From Zymoseptoria tritici IPO323 (lineage: Eukaryota; Ascomycota; Dothideomycetes; Mycosphaerellales; Mycosphaerellaceae): DNA of 64,000 nt. The position numbers and the translations under genes are program-made. Where the stretch lies: assembly GCF_000219625.1 (NCBI RefSeq), contig NC_018214.1, forward strand, positions 1,612,001 to 1,676,000, given 5' to 3'. Under the pieces are notes generated by a model. It had not been told where the DNA came from and did not search any database. It saw only the letters and a program-made list of their open reading frames with translations. How positions within the stretch are numbered: position 1 is the first letter of the stretch; each line of letters opens with the position of its first letter. Shown here one piece after another: positions 43,883 through 55,485 of this stretch.

Positions 43883-46343
43883 TGCATGTTTGAAGTGCAT
43901 ACCAGAGCACGGATAGATGGGATTGTTTGACACTGCTTTCTTTTTGATTTTATCATTGCGAGGAGTTCTAGCGCTATAGATGGACGAGACGGAATTCAGG
44001 CGATTCTGCAGTCGCGGAACTCGCTGGGACTGGCAGATGTCGCAGAAGCTAGACACGCCTTTGGAGGGCGAAGTGGTGTTTGTGTGGTCGGCTTTCAGCG
44101 ATTGCTGAGCGGGACTTGTTCGCTACTCTTTACTTGCGCGCACATGCGCTACCGCCGCTCAAGAAAGGCGAAACAATAGTAATTCATTGACTTGTCCAAG
44201 ATGACTTTCGATCATGCCTTCAGATCTACCATGGCGAACATGGCTCTTCACACAATTGAGTTCCACTGAAGACTGACTGCCGCTCTGCCGCTCTCGCCCT
44301 CGCCTCGGTCCAAAGGCAGAAGCTGAAAGCGGAGACGTACATCAACAATCGAATCAGATCGGAGCCGCGACCGATCGCAACCCATTGACTCTAGACAACG
44401 TGCGCCATCGCGAGTGATGAAATGATGGTCCTGTGGGATCGGCAATGCGGAATTGAGCCGTCTCCCTTTCCCCAACTCTCCCCGGATTCTCCCGACCTTT
44501 CATGTGCTGCCGAGAGGGAATGCCTGTCGCTGCGGTATCGTCATACACGAGCCAGAAGCTGTCTGATCGTTCATGCCAAGATAGGTGGTAAGGAGAGTTG
44601 CAGTACTTTTGATGTCGCTGCGATTTTCAAGCCTTCGTCTGCGGTCACAACATGCATATAGAGATCGAGCAACAAGGTACAGGAATGCCGTGCTGCACGT
44701 TGCAGAACGGACTAGACGGAAGCTAGGAGTCACCGTGAGCGATATGAGATGAAGCACGCCATGATCGCAACTTCCTGCTCCAGTCCAGATCGGCGCGTAC
44801 TACTAGAATACTAGTCTCCCTCTGGTTCGTTACAACTTGCGATCGACATCTGGCCCCAAAAGATTCGTTATCTTAGACGAACCCAGCTGTTGATGGAGCA
44901 TGGTGGTCACAGACCATCTTTGTCTAGTCCTTGGATGATTACTGATTAGAGCACGGTCTGATCGGGACCTTTAAAACAGTCGGCTTTCCGCTTTGATAGT
45001 CTACGCTGCACTTGACAGCACGGTTGCTGATCGAAACTCGCGCGACTCGACTTGCCACGAGGGCTTGGACCATGACTTCCGATTCTGACAGGTCGGTCCT
45101 CAACCATGAATTTCCTCCTTTACTACGAGTCGCCGTGGGTGACGATCTCCACCACTACACCGGTCAACAGCACGTCGAATGACAGTTCCCGACAAAATTT
45201 GTGAACGGACCTGATGTTGTCCCATGCCAAGTTTCTCCATCTTCCCGTTCTATCTTCCCCACGGGCGGATGTGCCGCAGGGGTGTCCGGGGTTTTTGGCT
45301 AAATGCGAATTGTGGAACCTTTGCCCGACGTCTGAAACAATCTGGGCGCCGGCTCTGCTCAGTGCTCTCCATCCAGACACCCTCGCAGCTTCCCCTACAT
45401 TTATGAGGCTTCAGTTGTGTCAGATGCAAGAGTTCCGGTTTCCCCATCAGGGTGGAAAGTCCGTCCAGAACTCGACACATCATTCTCGTATTGATCCCAG
45501 GCCCGGAAAAGGCCTCACACCCAGGTCCGGGACTTGGGGAGTCCATGCCCACATCGGCACCATCTCATCTCATCACATGCGAACTCCACTCTCCACAGCC
45601 CTGTCTGCAGTCCACAGCCAGCACAACACCACCAGGAAGGATAAAATCGATCGGAGGAGTCCATCCCTCCAGGCTTCAGCCCTAGGTTCATGCTAGAACT
45701 TGGAGAAAGACGCCATTCTTCCATCGGCTACTGACGGTGATCCGATGCGGCGCAACGTTCGCCGACGCGGCGATGTCAGGTTTTATTATCGCAGGTTCCA
45801 CTCTCACTCTGACATGACCCACGCGATCTAGACCTGCGACGCGGGAGAATCGTGGGACAAGCCTGCAGAGACGTCAGAGACTCAGAGTTGTGGAGTGCGT
45901 TCTCTCGATTCCCTGTGCGCGCGGGGAGCTCGGCCGATGGGGAGAGGAGCCGGTGCGTGGAGATGGGTTTCGTGTGTGGAGAGATAAGCTTGTTTGTGTG
46001 AGTTTCGCTCCGTACAGGTTTGTACAAGGATGTGGCAGGTAGGGTGACGTTCGAGACTATGAAGTGAAGGGTGGACTCCGGTGGGTGCGATAACGATAGG
46101 AGTGAGTGTGAGGTCGATAAGACAAGTCTGAGAGATCGTGATGATGTTGATGATGATCGCTATAAACAGATGGGGTATCATGCGCGCTTTGGAAATGCAG
46201 ACATATCGTCGTATCGTCGTAGACGTGCTTCGTTCAGAATCATCAGCCCTTCTTACGTCCATCTCGTCGCCCTCTCCAGAATTCCACGTAAAGCACGGTA
46301 AGGAAGCTCCAGAACAACTTGGATGATCGATCAGTTGCATCCA
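43883..46343. other. 2.5-kb intergenic, no gene seen
   Basis: Convergent 3' flanks of creA and the Ecm11-like gene. Frames of up to about 160 codons near 45.2-45.7 kb lack ATG starts or features. No repeats or RNA genes recognised. Confidence 0.5.
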
Positions 46344-48230
46344 TCACTTCTTCGTCTTCTTCGCCTTCTTCGGCGTGCCCTCGAGCACCTGTGCACCGCT
46401 CTGCTTCATGAGAGACAATGCGTCCGTTGTGATATTCATCTTCTTCGACACTGCACCATGACGTTTCTCAACCTCGTCTTCGAACTCCTGTGCAATTTTG
46501 CGCTTCTTTTGGCGATTGTCCTTGAGCTTGCTAGCGACCTCTCCGAACCGCTGCAGGAACCAGTCGCCCGCATCCTCCCACTCGTTGATTGTGAGTCCCG
46601 CGAAGAACTTGCTCTTCATGGTGTCGTTCGTTCTGGCAACGACGGACAACTTTTCCTCCAACGTGTTGTGCTCTGGAGCAAGGTCGACAGCCCCAAGTTT
46701 CGGGTCCACATCAAACGATGCCGCTTTCAATTCTTCGTATTTCATCGCGAAGAGCTTGCTGGCTTCGTAGTCGAGTTCGACAGGCTTCTCGATCTGCACT
46801 TGCGCGCTTCCCGCTCTCGACTCGCTACCTCGTCGAGATTTGGTCGTGCGCTGATCTGCAACGGCGTCTTGCTCGTTAGGCAGCAGCTGGTTCGATTGCG
46901 TCTGCTGTGCTAAAGCGGCGGCAGTGTTGATCTTCTTGGGCTTCCTCTTGCCCTCGCGGCCGTGATCTTGCGGTGCTCGATGGAGGGACTGATTGGCGGT
47001 GCCGGTGCGTTCGGTATGGTGCTCCGATTGCTGTGGCCCGCCAGGCTGAGGTACTGGCAAATTCTGAGATGCTACGTTTAGCATCTGAGTGGACTCTCCC
47101 GGTTGATCGTGACGTGATCCACGCTGCTGAATCGTCGTTGATGGTCCATGATGTGCTGCATTGGGCGCTTGGGTGGGCTCCTTCGCATGATCATGATGTG
47201 TCCCACGAGGCTGGGCGATCGGTGGCGGGCCATCATGCGCTGCATGTAGTGCTTGTGTAATTTCTTTCATCCGATTGTGCTGGTGCTTCGAAGGGTGCGG
47301 TGGCGGCGGTGGCGGCGGCGGTGGCGGCGCTTCGTTGTGCACTGCTTTGGAAGACGCTTGAGTGGCATCTCGGGAGCCGTTATGCTGAGGCTGAGGTGCG
47401 TTGCGAGCGATGATGGGCGCTCGGTGGGAATGAGCCGTGTTTGCTGCAGCGAAGGTGAAGCCCTCGGTGTCTGTAAGGATGCCATTGGCATCGACGGGCG
47501 GCCGGTCCATATAGGCAATGGGTCGAATTGCGCCTCCTCTGTCCGCAATCAGACTTCCAGCATTTGCCACTGGCATCCGTGCACCAGCACGACGTATCTG
47601 CATTGGCTTAGAAGGCGCTTCATCATATCCTACTCGGCCAGCAAGAGCGTGTTCAGCTTCGTCCGGTCCCACCGTGGAAGGGTTGCCCGAGGTAGTGTTC
47701 GGGTAGGAGTCTCCAGACATTACCCCAAGTCTGTTACCATCAGGCATGACTCGGGCTCCATCGTTATCGTCGCGAAGATGGTCTTGGACGCCTTGGACAT
47801 TCTGCTGGTGCTGAGGTGCCCGGGGATCTGACTGCTGTGCCTCATCCACTTCGCCATGGTCCATCTCATCATCTGCAATGCTGCGTTCTTCTTCGCTCAC
47901 GTAGTAATCAGCTGCTTTTGCGTGTGTTGTCCGGTAATGGTCCTCGTGGTATGCAGATTGCTGGTCCCTCGCCTGGTTGTCATGTTCTGCATTGTGAGAT
48001 GCCGCGGTGTCATCAAAGCTGCCGCCATCTGTGGCATAGAAAGGAGCTATACGATCGTCGCCAGCTTCGACGCCTCGACCGTCATAGCCATCAGGTCCAC
48101 CCCGGTGCTCGGTCTTGATTCCATGCTGCTTTTTGGTTCCTGCAGCGGGTCCCGGCACCGGCACTCTGAGCTCAGGCAGTGGGCCCCCATCGTGTCGCCG
48201 AGCAAACTTCTCCATTCCCTTCTTGGCCAT
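46344..48230 (-). CDS. Ecm11-domain-like protein, largely disordered
   Basis: An intronless 628-aa frame; the first in-frame ATG is at 48230 (MAKKGMEKFARRHDG). The frame is open further upstream without ATG. The first 450 residues are low-complexity, rich in His, Gln, Ala and Asp, with repeated HHD-like segments and a poly-proline run. The C-terminal 120 residues look folded and helical: FAGLTINEWEDAGDWFLQRF, RQKKRKIAQEFEDEVEKRHG, ALSLMKQSGAQVLEGT. This fits the C-terminal domain of the ECM11 family as I recall it. Yeast Ecm11 with Gmc2 builds the central element of the meiotic synaptonemal complex. Family call is moderate; the function in this fungus is unproven. Confidence 0.65.
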   Translation of the reverse strand: MAKKGMEKFARRHDGGPLPELRVPVPGPAAGTKKQHGIKTEHRGGPDGYDGRGVEAGDDRIAPFYATDGGSFDDTAASHNAEHDNQARDQQSAYHEDHYRTTHAKAADYYVSEEERSIADDEMDHGEVDEAQQSDPRAPQHQQNVQGVQDHLRDDNDGARVMPDGNRLGVMSGDSYPNTTSGNPSTVGPDEAEHALAGRVGYDEAPSKPMQIRRAGARMPVANAGSLIADRGGAIRPIAYMDRPPVDANGILTDTEGFTFAAANTAHSHRAPIIARNAPQPQHNGSRDATQASSKAVHNEAPPPPPPPPPPHPSKHQHNRMKEITQALHAAHDGPPPIAQPRGTHHDHAKEPTQAPNAAHHGPSTTIQQRGSRHDQPGESTQMLNVASQNLPVPQPGGPQQSEHHTERTGTANQSLHRAPQDHGREGKRKPKKINTAAALAQQTQSNQLLPNEQDAVADQRTTKSRRGSESRAGSAQVQIEKPVELDYEASKLFAMKYEELKAASFDVDPKLGAVDLAPEHNTLEEKLSVVARTNDTMKSKFFAGLTINEWEDAGDWFLQRFGEVASKLKDNRQKKRKIAQEFEDEVEKRHGAVSKKMNITTDALSLMKQSGAQVLEGTPKKAKKTKK

Positions 48231-48526
48231 TTCTGCTCGGTCCGAAGAAAGGGACGAAATTGATGGCAGATGGCAACGGAGATGATAAAAGTTGAAATTG
48301 AAGTGAAGTCGAAATCTTGAGAGAAGGCGGAAGCTCGGAGAACGCGCCGCCGCACGAGCTTGACGCGGGGTCACATGTGAGGGAAAGTGCCCCTCGGTCA
48401 CTCTTTCCTTATGTCCGCGATATGAATAGCGATTGTTGTTTCAACTCTGGTGTCTGACGGTACATACATCCATATTGAGCAATTGATATTTTGCCCTCAT
48501 TTACTCCATCTCGTAGTCCCAGAACA
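48231..48526. promoter_or_regulatory. divergent promoter region, Ecm11-like/F-box genes
   Basis: 296 bp between the two start codons, holding both promoters by position only. No specific motif is claimed. Confidence 0.4.
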
Positions 48527-49646
48527 ATGGCGCTTGAAAAGCCCGCCCACCAAGGCATCTTCAGTCTACCAAACGAAGTAATGGCTCCACTTAGCCCCGA
48601 CATCAGACAACATCCATGCTCACAGTAGTCATAGATCCTCCTGAACATCTTTGGTCTCTTTCGGACAGACAAACTCGTGGTCTTCGCGCGAACATGCCGA
48701 CACTTCCACTCTCTCATCCTCCGCCTCCTCCACAGTCGCATGCAGGCGGCGACCGCGTTAGACGGACACACTCTATACCTCGAATGCTACCCACCTTTCG
48801 CAAAATGGACCACGTCCAAACTCTTCTGTGCATACTTGGGGACCGACGGCTTGCAAGAGTTGACCGATGAGCTCCAGCAAAGCGGCGGGAGGACAGGGCA
48901 TTCCAAGAGGATGGGAGAGCTGTTTTGCCGATTTCGCCCGAGTAATAAAGAGCCCGACTGGACGAATATACGTCGACCACATCCCGCGGGCGACATTCCA
49001 GGCACGAGAACGTACATGTCGCAGGATCAGATGGCGGCCGAGACTGCGAAGCTCCTTGACCGGCAGACCGCCGTCACTACGACGATCACCGTCGACGCCC
49101 ATGATCTGTTCTCGCAACTCTGCACGGTAGGTTACCTAGCTCGACGAGAGCCTCTGCGTGGAATCCTTTCCAGTATCCAGGACGTGTGCGACGGAACGAT
49201 TCGGGTGTGGCGGGACTGGCTGTCACGGCAGTGTGAGACGAAGCGATGGACAGACGGCGAAGCGATCATCGTACATCATGATAATCGGGAATCGCGAGGC
49301 GCTGCGCAAGCTACGGCTGGTTATATCGATCCGCGCAAAGACCCTTCGATTCTCTGGATCAACACTGTTCGCGAGCAAGTTGGCATCAAGTTTAGAGTGA
49401 AAGAGCAGACGTGGCGCCGCGAACCTCCTGTAGCGTTCGGCAGCGAGGCTGAGATGCCCGTTAGCTATCGTGTCGAGATGGAAGGTATGCTTGCCGCAGG
49501 CGCATGTCAGGTGGATGATGCTAATCGGTCAAGCAGAGGTTCTTGTTCGAACGTCGCACTTGCTTCTGAAGATGGAAGAGGCTCGAGAGCAGAGTCTGAA
49601 TTATGGCGGCAAGGCGATCATCTTTGGATCGTATATTCAGGAATGA
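48527..49646 (+). CDS. F-box protein
   Basis: Exons 48527-48577, 48635-49484 and 49537-49646 give 336 aa. Splicing intron 1 (donor GTAATG, acceptor CATAG) creates an F-box at residues 12-50: FSLPNEILLNIFGLFRTDKL followed by VVFARTCRHFHSLILRLL. Intron 2 (GTATGC to AGCAG) replaces a non-coding tail with EVLVRTSHLLLKMEEAREQS and a stop at 49646. F-box proteins recruit substrates to SCF ubiquitin ligases through Skp1. The remaining residues show no LRR, WD40 or Kelch repeats; aromatic-rich segments (TLYLECYPPFAKWT) are typical of Pezizomycotina F-box families. The substrate is unknown. Without splicing the gene looks broken, which is misleading. Confidence 0.82.
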
Positions 49647-49990
49647 GAGATCACGTTGTCGATGCGGGATACGTTCTCACGCGTCGCTTCCTTTGATGTG
49701 ATCACAAGATCGCTCAAGTATACTCGACTTGGCATCAACCTGGAAAGAGTCAATTGGGCACGAGGAAGATTAAGAACGCGCCTCTCGGCAACGAATCGAA
49801 TATGAACATTTCGATGCAACTTCGCACTTCCGAACATTCATACCTTCGGCTGCATCATAAGACTATAGTCTTTAAGTAATCCTCGACGAGTCGCGATGGC
49901 CATGATCATCGCTTCGAGAAAACTCCGAACACCGTCATGAAATACCTTCGAGGGCAATCCCACCTTTGACGCCAAAGTGCAAGTCCCATT
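49647..49990. other. convergent intergenic
   Basis: 3' flanks of the F-box and NOG1 genes; nothing else seen. Confidence 0.6.
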
Positions 49991-51964
49991 TTAACGACTT
50001 CTCGTGCTACCAGCACCTCTCTTTCCAGCAATGAGCCACTTCGGCTTCGCAGCAGTCGTATGCCTATCAGCCTCACCCTGTCGAGCCATTCTGTTCATCT
50101 TCTTCTGGCCCAACTTCGCAAGACGATCGGCCTTGCTACGTGCAGTCACATCCGTGACACCGTCATCTCTCCTGTTGGTGCTCTGGCTTCTCGCACGTGC
50201 AACAGAGATGCTGCGAGACAGACGGGCCTTCTTGTCCTCATCAAGGTCCATAGCATCGGGATCGTATGCGCTTTCGGTGTCGGCGCGGCTCTTAACACGT
50301 CCTCGCGATTGCGAGCGGGCACGCTCGGCGATTGCTGAAGTGTCGTAGCCGGCCTTTTGGAGAGCAGCCTCCATCTTCTCCATCTCCACTGCCTTCTTTG
50401 ATCGAGGAATGACAGCACGGTTCTTCAGCGACTTCCGCATCTTGTTCTCGTTCTTAATCAGCTGTCTCTTCTCGCGGATCAGCTCCGCCTTGTAGGCAAT
50501 GTCCGCATCCTCCGCATCTTCGAGGTCCTCCTCCTCATCGTAATGGCCGTCAGCCTCGAGGCGCTCCTCCTCTTCCTCCAGGGCGGCGAGCTTGGCCTCG
50601 ATGTCGGGATCGATGAAGTCGTATACGTTCTTGCCGTCCACGACTTCTGGAATCTTGTCGTACTTCCATTCGTCGTTTTCGAGGAGATAGTTGTCTTTGA
50701 GGTTGACGTTGAATACGCCGGCTCCACCATTCTCCTCCTCGATGTCGCGCATAAGCTTGGGCCTGTTCGGGTCGTCTTTGTCGTACTTCATCTTGTTGAG
50801 CGCTGCTTCAGGAATGGATGGCTCCCACTTCACACCACCCAGTGGCTGCGCAACGTGGATTCTTCTGAGAACATCGCCGAGTCGTCCAGTAACCTCGCCA
50901 GACGCATTGGTACCAGCGGTGAGCTTCTGTGCGTTTCGCTCGGCCAGGAGTCTGTCACAAACCGCATTTCGAACATTCATCAGACCCTCAGTCGTTGTGC
51001 AAGAGAGCTGGAGCATCTCAATGTTCGCTCCCTTCAACAACTTCTGCAATTGCTCCTGTGTTTCCGCATCGAGATCCTCTGGGCGCATCACATCGATCTT
51101 GTTGATCACGATGAACACAAGCTTATTGGCGAAAAGAGGCTTGATGCTCTCAAACAGAGCAATTTGTGCCTGCACACTGTATCCACACTGCTCACTCAAA
51201 TCCATGAAGTACATGATGGCACTTCGCAAATGCGCAATGGCTGTGATACTTTGCATCTCGATAGTGTTCATCTCTTCAAGGGGGTGGTCCAAAATACCCG
51301 GTGTGTCGATCGCTTGGAAACGCAGCATCTTGTAGTCGAAATGTCCCACGAACAGCGACTTTGTGGTGAAAGCGTAAGGTTGAACGTCAACGTCGGCTCG
51401 GGAGATGTTCTTGAGGAAAGAGGATTTGCCGACATTCGGGTATCCGCAGATCAGAAGTGTGCGAGTGTTGGGGTCGATTCCGGGAAGACGACCAAGATGC
51501 TGTCGCACTTGCTCGAGGTAGACAAGCGGGTCTTTCAGTCGCTTGCAGATTGTGGCCATGCGACCCAGCGCAGCGCGCTTGAGCTGCTTGCATTGAAACA
51601 GACTCTGTCCATACTTCAACAGACGGATATAATCTCGCGATACGGTCTCAATGAGTCCTTTTGCGGTGTTCAGCTGACCCAAGGCTATCCGGAAATGGTC
51701 GGCATCGTAGAGTGTGTTGAGCAGATCTTTGTGGAAAGGATGGATGTCGGCGAGACGTGGGAATCCGTCCAGAATGGCTGAGATCTTCTCGGCGAACGTC
51801 TCCGAGGTGTACTTGACTTTTCGAATGTAGAAGGCTCGAATGCGGTGAATTTTGAAACCCGCTCGGATTTGCGTAGGCAGGCGGCGTTGTGTGCGGGAGA
51901 GGACGATGTCGAGGAATTCCTGCGAGGTCGGCACCGGCGCGATATCTTTCCACGTCACCTTCAT
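49991..51964 (-). CDS. NOG1: nucleolar GTPase NOG1 (60S ribosome biogenesis)
   Basis: An intronless frame, 657 aa from ATG 51964 ([20 protein letters not shown]), the conserved Nog1 start; the frame is open upstream but without homology. The N-terminal helical bundle ([20 protein letters not shown]) is followed by the Obg-type G domain: G1 GYPNVGKSS (174-182), G3 DTPG (220-223), G4 NKID (288-291). NOG1 and charged C-terminal regions follow, with [15 protein letters not shown] basic repeats. Nog1 joins pre-60S particles in the nucleolus and inserts its C-terminus into the peptide exit tunnel. This is a core housekeeping gene. Long frames on the opposite strand are shadows. Confidence 0.97.
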   Translation of the reverse strand: MKVTWKDIAPVPTSQEFLDIVLSRTQRRLPTQIRAGFKIHRIRAFYIRKVKYTSETFAEKISAILDGFPRLADIHPFHKDLLNTLYDADHFRIALGQLNTAKGLIETVSRDYIRLLKYGQSLFQCKQLKRAALGRMATICKRLKDPLVYLEQVRQHLGRLPGIDPNTRTLLICGYPNVGKSSFLKNISRADVDVQPYAFTTKSLFVGHFDYKMLRFQAIDTPGILDHPLEEMNTIEMQSITAIAHLRSAIMYFMDLSEQCGYSVQAQIALFESIKPLFANKLVFIVINKIDVMRPEDLDAETQEQLQKLLKGANIEMLQLSCTTTEGLMNVRNAVCDRLLAERNAQKLTAGTNASGEVTGRLGDVLRRIHVAQPLGGVKWEPSIPEAALNKMKYDKDDPNRPKLMRDIEEENGGAGVFNVNLKDNYLLENDEWKYDKIPEVVDGKNVYDFIDPDIEAKLAALEEEEERLEADGHYDEEEDLEDAEDADIAYKAELIREKRQLIKNENKMRKSLKNRAVIPRSKKAVEMEKMEAALQKAGYDTSAIAERARSQSRGRVKSRADTESAYDPDAMDLDEDKKARLSRSISVARARSQSTNRRDDGVTDVTARSKADRLAKLGQKKMNRMARQGEADRHTTAAKPKWLIAGKRGAGSTRSR

Positions 51965-53040
51965 GTTGGCGGTGTGGTATGTCGAGGATGGGAGAGAGTG
52001 GAGGGCGGCGAGGTGTTTGGAGGCAATTCCTTCGAGGATGAGATTTTGGAGCCAGGGCCCTCGCTTTTCTTTTCCGTTACCTAGACTAGCGGCGCCGCTT
52101 AGATATCGATAGCCGGCCCGCGATTCTGCCAAGGCTGAAGGAGACGGTCTTGACAGTCTTGACAGTGCATGTCCAAGTCTCCATTGACAATACATCATCG
52201 AACATCTGTCATGATATGCATGGGCGCAGTCACAGCGCATGCTATGGAGTAGGCAGACTGCGCCTCTCAGATCTTCGGCAATGTTGCCGTGCCACATCCA
52301 ATGTTTCTGCAGTCATGACTAAAGAAGAGGTGGCAGGGACGAAGAAAGATGGATCCTCATGGCTGATAACCGATGGGCCTGTAAGCAGGAGATCATAAGT
52401 TGCAAAGGTTGATAGCTTTGTGGCGAATGAGCAGCCTATCCGAGGTCGACGTGGATGGTCTTCAAGTAAGTGACGGAACATCACTGAAGAGGCCTTGCTA
52501 ATAGATCAACAGACATTATTGGGCTGCGGATCATTATCAATGAAAGTGGCTCATGCTCCACTCGCGGCTACAGTGTGCTCTGCATCATCCAAAGAGTCGT
52601 TTGCCGCTGTTCTCACGAGGCGCTGCTCCATGATCACAGTCTCTCTCGAAGCGTTGGATCATGGAGGTAAGCTGGGATGTCGACCACGAGTGTAAATAAC
52701 AGTCCATGGATGCCGGATAGGTCGGACGAAGGTGGACATCCCGTGACGCACGCTCAAGACTGTAGGTTGTGCGATCTTAGATCCCGTAAGTGAGAACATT
52801 GTGAAATAAGGTCTAGGAGCATCTGGCTCTTTGAAGAAAATGAAACATCGCGGTTCACTTCAGTTCGGTGCCCTCCGCGTGCTTTCGTCGCGTTTTGTCA
52901 CACGCGGCGCCCGGTAAGGCAGCACTTCATCTCCTCGTAGCGACTTCGATCACCCGCCTCCAGCCTAACCTTCACCTTCACTTCATCTTCACCTTCATCT
53001 CATCTCCATCACTCTCACACCACCCATCATTCGCATCGCA
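51965..53040. other. divergent intergenic, no gene seen
   Basis: Promoters of NOG1 and the SET gene. C/T-rich from 52920 to 53035 just before the SET start codon (repeated CTTCA(C/T) units at 52970-53000). Confidence 0.55.
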
Positions 53041-54177
53041 ATGGCTGCAGGCAAGAAGGCGAAAGCACAAGCGCGGAAGGCGGCCAAAGATCCCGTGTCG
53101 AAGAAGGAGCTGCCCGGTACGTACAATGGTCTGTGGTCAGCATTGTCAGATACTAAATTGTGCACAGAGTCCTTCGAGCATTTCGAATTCAGACCAGCAC
53201 CAGGCAAAGGCATGGGCGCATTCGCAACGAAGGCCATCCCCACTGGCACGGTCCTATTCGTCGAGCAGCCACTATTCACTGTTTACAGCCCGGACGACGA
53301 CCTCGCAGAGCTGGAGGTCCAGAGAGCCTACGCAAAGCTGAGCACGGCGAACAAAAAGAAGTTTGATGCTCTACGCGATCCCAAAACAGAGGCAGGCAAA
53401 AACCCCTTCGGACTGAAGTTTTACAAGTTCTCGGCGAGCGCGTTCCAGAGTGGAGATGGGTCGTCCTCCTGCAGCCCAATCGGCTCCCGCTTCAATCACT
53501 CTTGCCAGCCAAACGCCGTCTGTGCCATTCACGGAAGCGGCCATGCTTTCAAGACTTTGGTGGAGATCAAGCAGGATGAGGAGATCACCTTCTGCTACAT
53601 GGAGCATCTCAATTTCATGACAACCGACGAGCGTCGTCCTCAGCTCGAAGATCGGCTCGATGGGGACTGCAAATGCGAACTTTGCTCGCTCCCGCCAGCT
53701 GAGCGAGTGGTCAGCGACATGCGTCGCTTCCTCATACGACGCCTGCTCTACAAGGTCCAAGGCAAAGACTTCCCAGGGGCCACTCCGCCCGTCAAAGGTC
53801 TCAAGCGGTACGGGCACGCGGCCTACGGCGAGGTGACACTGTACGCATTGCTGGCAGCCAAGCTGGCGGAGGCAGAGGGAGTGATCACTGGTAACACTGC
53901 CCAGTTCATGTTCACCTTGGCAGCCAAATTCCTCGTCATCCAGTACTACAGCAAAGGCCTGAAGCGCATCTCTCAGTCGGCGCAAGTCAACGTGCGTGTC
54001 TGGCTGCAGAAGTCCGCAGAGTTCATCCAACGCACGAGCCAGGACGTCCTGGGCGATGGCGATGTTGACTGGGCCGATACGCGGCGCCTGATCAACAGCG
54101 TTGGCAAGAACGGCGAGCTGCCGCCTCTCGGTCGCTTCAAAGAGTTCGGACCGCGTGTCCGTGGTCGCGACTTCTGA
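53041..54177 (+). CDS. SET-domain protein (SMYD-like lysine methyltransferase family)
   Basis: Exons 53041-53116 and 53168-54177 give 361 aa. The basic N-terminus (AAGKKAKAQARKAAK) could be a nuclear signal. The SET domain starts at FEFRPAPGKGMGAFATKAIP, with GSRFNHSCQPNA (132-141), the SAM/pseudoknot motif, and EEITFCYMEHLNF. Downstream cysteines (DCKCELC) form a post-SET-like zinc site. No MYND finger is inserted. Such proteins methylate histones or cytosolic proteins; the substrate is unknown. The 51-nt intron has GTACGT/CACAG signals and an ACTAA-type branch, but its length is divisible by three with no stop, so retention would add 17 residues in frame. Confidence 0.87.
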   Translation: MAAGKKAKAQARKAAKDPVSKKELPGTYNGLWSALSDTKLCTESFEHFEFRPAPGKGMGAFATKAIPTGTVLFVEQPLFTVYSPDDDLAELEVQRAYAKLSTANKKKFDALRDPKTEAGKNPFGLKFYKFSASAFQSGDGSSSCSPIGSRFNHSCQPNAVCAIHGSGHAFKTLVEIKQDEEITFCYMEHLNFMTTDERRPQLEDRLDGDCKCELCSLPPAERVVSDMRRFLIRRLLYKVQGKDFPGATPPVKGLKRYGHAAYGEVTLYALLAAKLAEAEGVITGNTAQFMFTLAAKFLVIQYYSKGLKRISQSAQVNVRVWLQKSAEFIQRTSQDVLGDGDVDWADTRRLINSVGKNGELPPLGRFKEFGPRVRGRDF

Positions 54178-55485
54178 TGTGTCACGTCAGCATCTTGACC
54201 ATGAGCGTATGGCATGAGATCGACTGTGGCTGTGCGAGCTTCACGGTGGGATTATGGATCATTGTTGGAAGACTGCATCGCTGTGATCCTAAGAGGAGGT
54301 GAAGGTGCAAGTGTATGATAATGCGAGCATGGTTACGACATATGAAAGGCTGTGCTACATGTTCAGACCAGGGAGACGAGTTCGGTACGGAGGGAATCAA
54401 CTGCATGATTACGATGTAAAATAGCTCGTTCCCGTTGTGTCGCCAAGAGTGCAATCGCAAAACTCGTCGCCAATGAAGGTCGCCGTACATCAATGTCCTT
54501 CGGTCTTTCCTCTGCTCTCATTCCGTCGACAAGGATCACGCCTGTTCAGCTCAATCCGAAGTCGAACACGGCACGTAGTCACCCACGCTCAGAGCAGCGC
54601 GAATTCGCGATCATAACTGGCTCTAGTATTGGACAGCGCTTCCATAGGCATCATGAGCTTTATTGCAGGAGTACACTTGGCAAGCCAATTTTCTCGTGAC
54701 GTTCTGGTCCTGCTCCTGGTCTGGATCCAACGGACCCGCCGTTTGGGGTCTGATCAACCGACCAGCTTCTTAAACTCCACAAGATCCTGCGAGAACACAT
54801 GGGACGATCTGATGAGCTTCTGCTCTAGCTGGTTTGATGGTAGTCTTTTTCAGACCTGCACAATGGTAAGGACAGAGGAGAAAATCCTGGTGGCGGGTCG
54901 CTCTTTCTCGCGTGGGACAGAAGTATGTTTCAGCCTGAAGAAATTGTGGTTGAACTGAGAGATCAACATGGAGCAGCGCTCCCATAACGCACCATAGTAT
55001 ACCTACTACCGGCCCTCGACGTGTCGTGATGGCTTCCAGCTCTCCTAGTCCGCCCTGCGGAGTGTTTGGCGCTACGTTGGCTTCGTCGAAGAGCGAGCTT
55101 CAATTGGAAGCTCGCTGCAGGACCCGATCCGCATTGCGAGGCTCGAGATGTGGTATCTCCTAGGATGCGAGTGAGGTCACAACGACGATGCGGCTCATGC
55201 GGCTTGGACGCTCGTGCGCCGAGGCGCACCGGCGTGCGTTGGCGTCGTTCCGAAGAGCCGATAATACTTTAGACCCCTCCACGGCTGGCAAAGCATCCCT
55301 CGATCTTCTTCGCACAAACACATCCTTCCTCTCGATACTGCTCCACGACCTCGACTTGACCAGCGGGAGGGAGAAACAATATACCGTACGACTGCCCTCG
55401 GTATGAAACGACCCTCGGATGTATGGCTCCGTGACCGTGGCCTGAAAGAACGAACCCTGGATTTTTGAACCTTATAAACAGTACC
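54178..55485. other. intergenic, no gene seen
   Basis: 1.3 kb between the SET and AFG1 genes in the same orientation. No frame with coding features. Confidence 0.5.

Noticed and set aside
48231..48401. Upstream extension of the Ecm11-like frame
   Set aside because: The upstream end is not an ATG; MAKKGMEKF at 48230 is the first Met.
48578..48680. F-box gene as pseudogene (stops and frame change at the 5' end)
   Set aside because: An intron 48578-48634 restores a complete F-box in frame.
50543..51781. 412-codon frame opposite NOG1
   Set aside because: Antisense shadow of a GC-rich conserved gene; no homology or independent start context.
51965..52297. N-terminal extension of NOG1
   Set aside because: The frame is open, but Nog1 proteins start at the [12 protein letters not shown] Met; the upstream residues are not Nog1-like.
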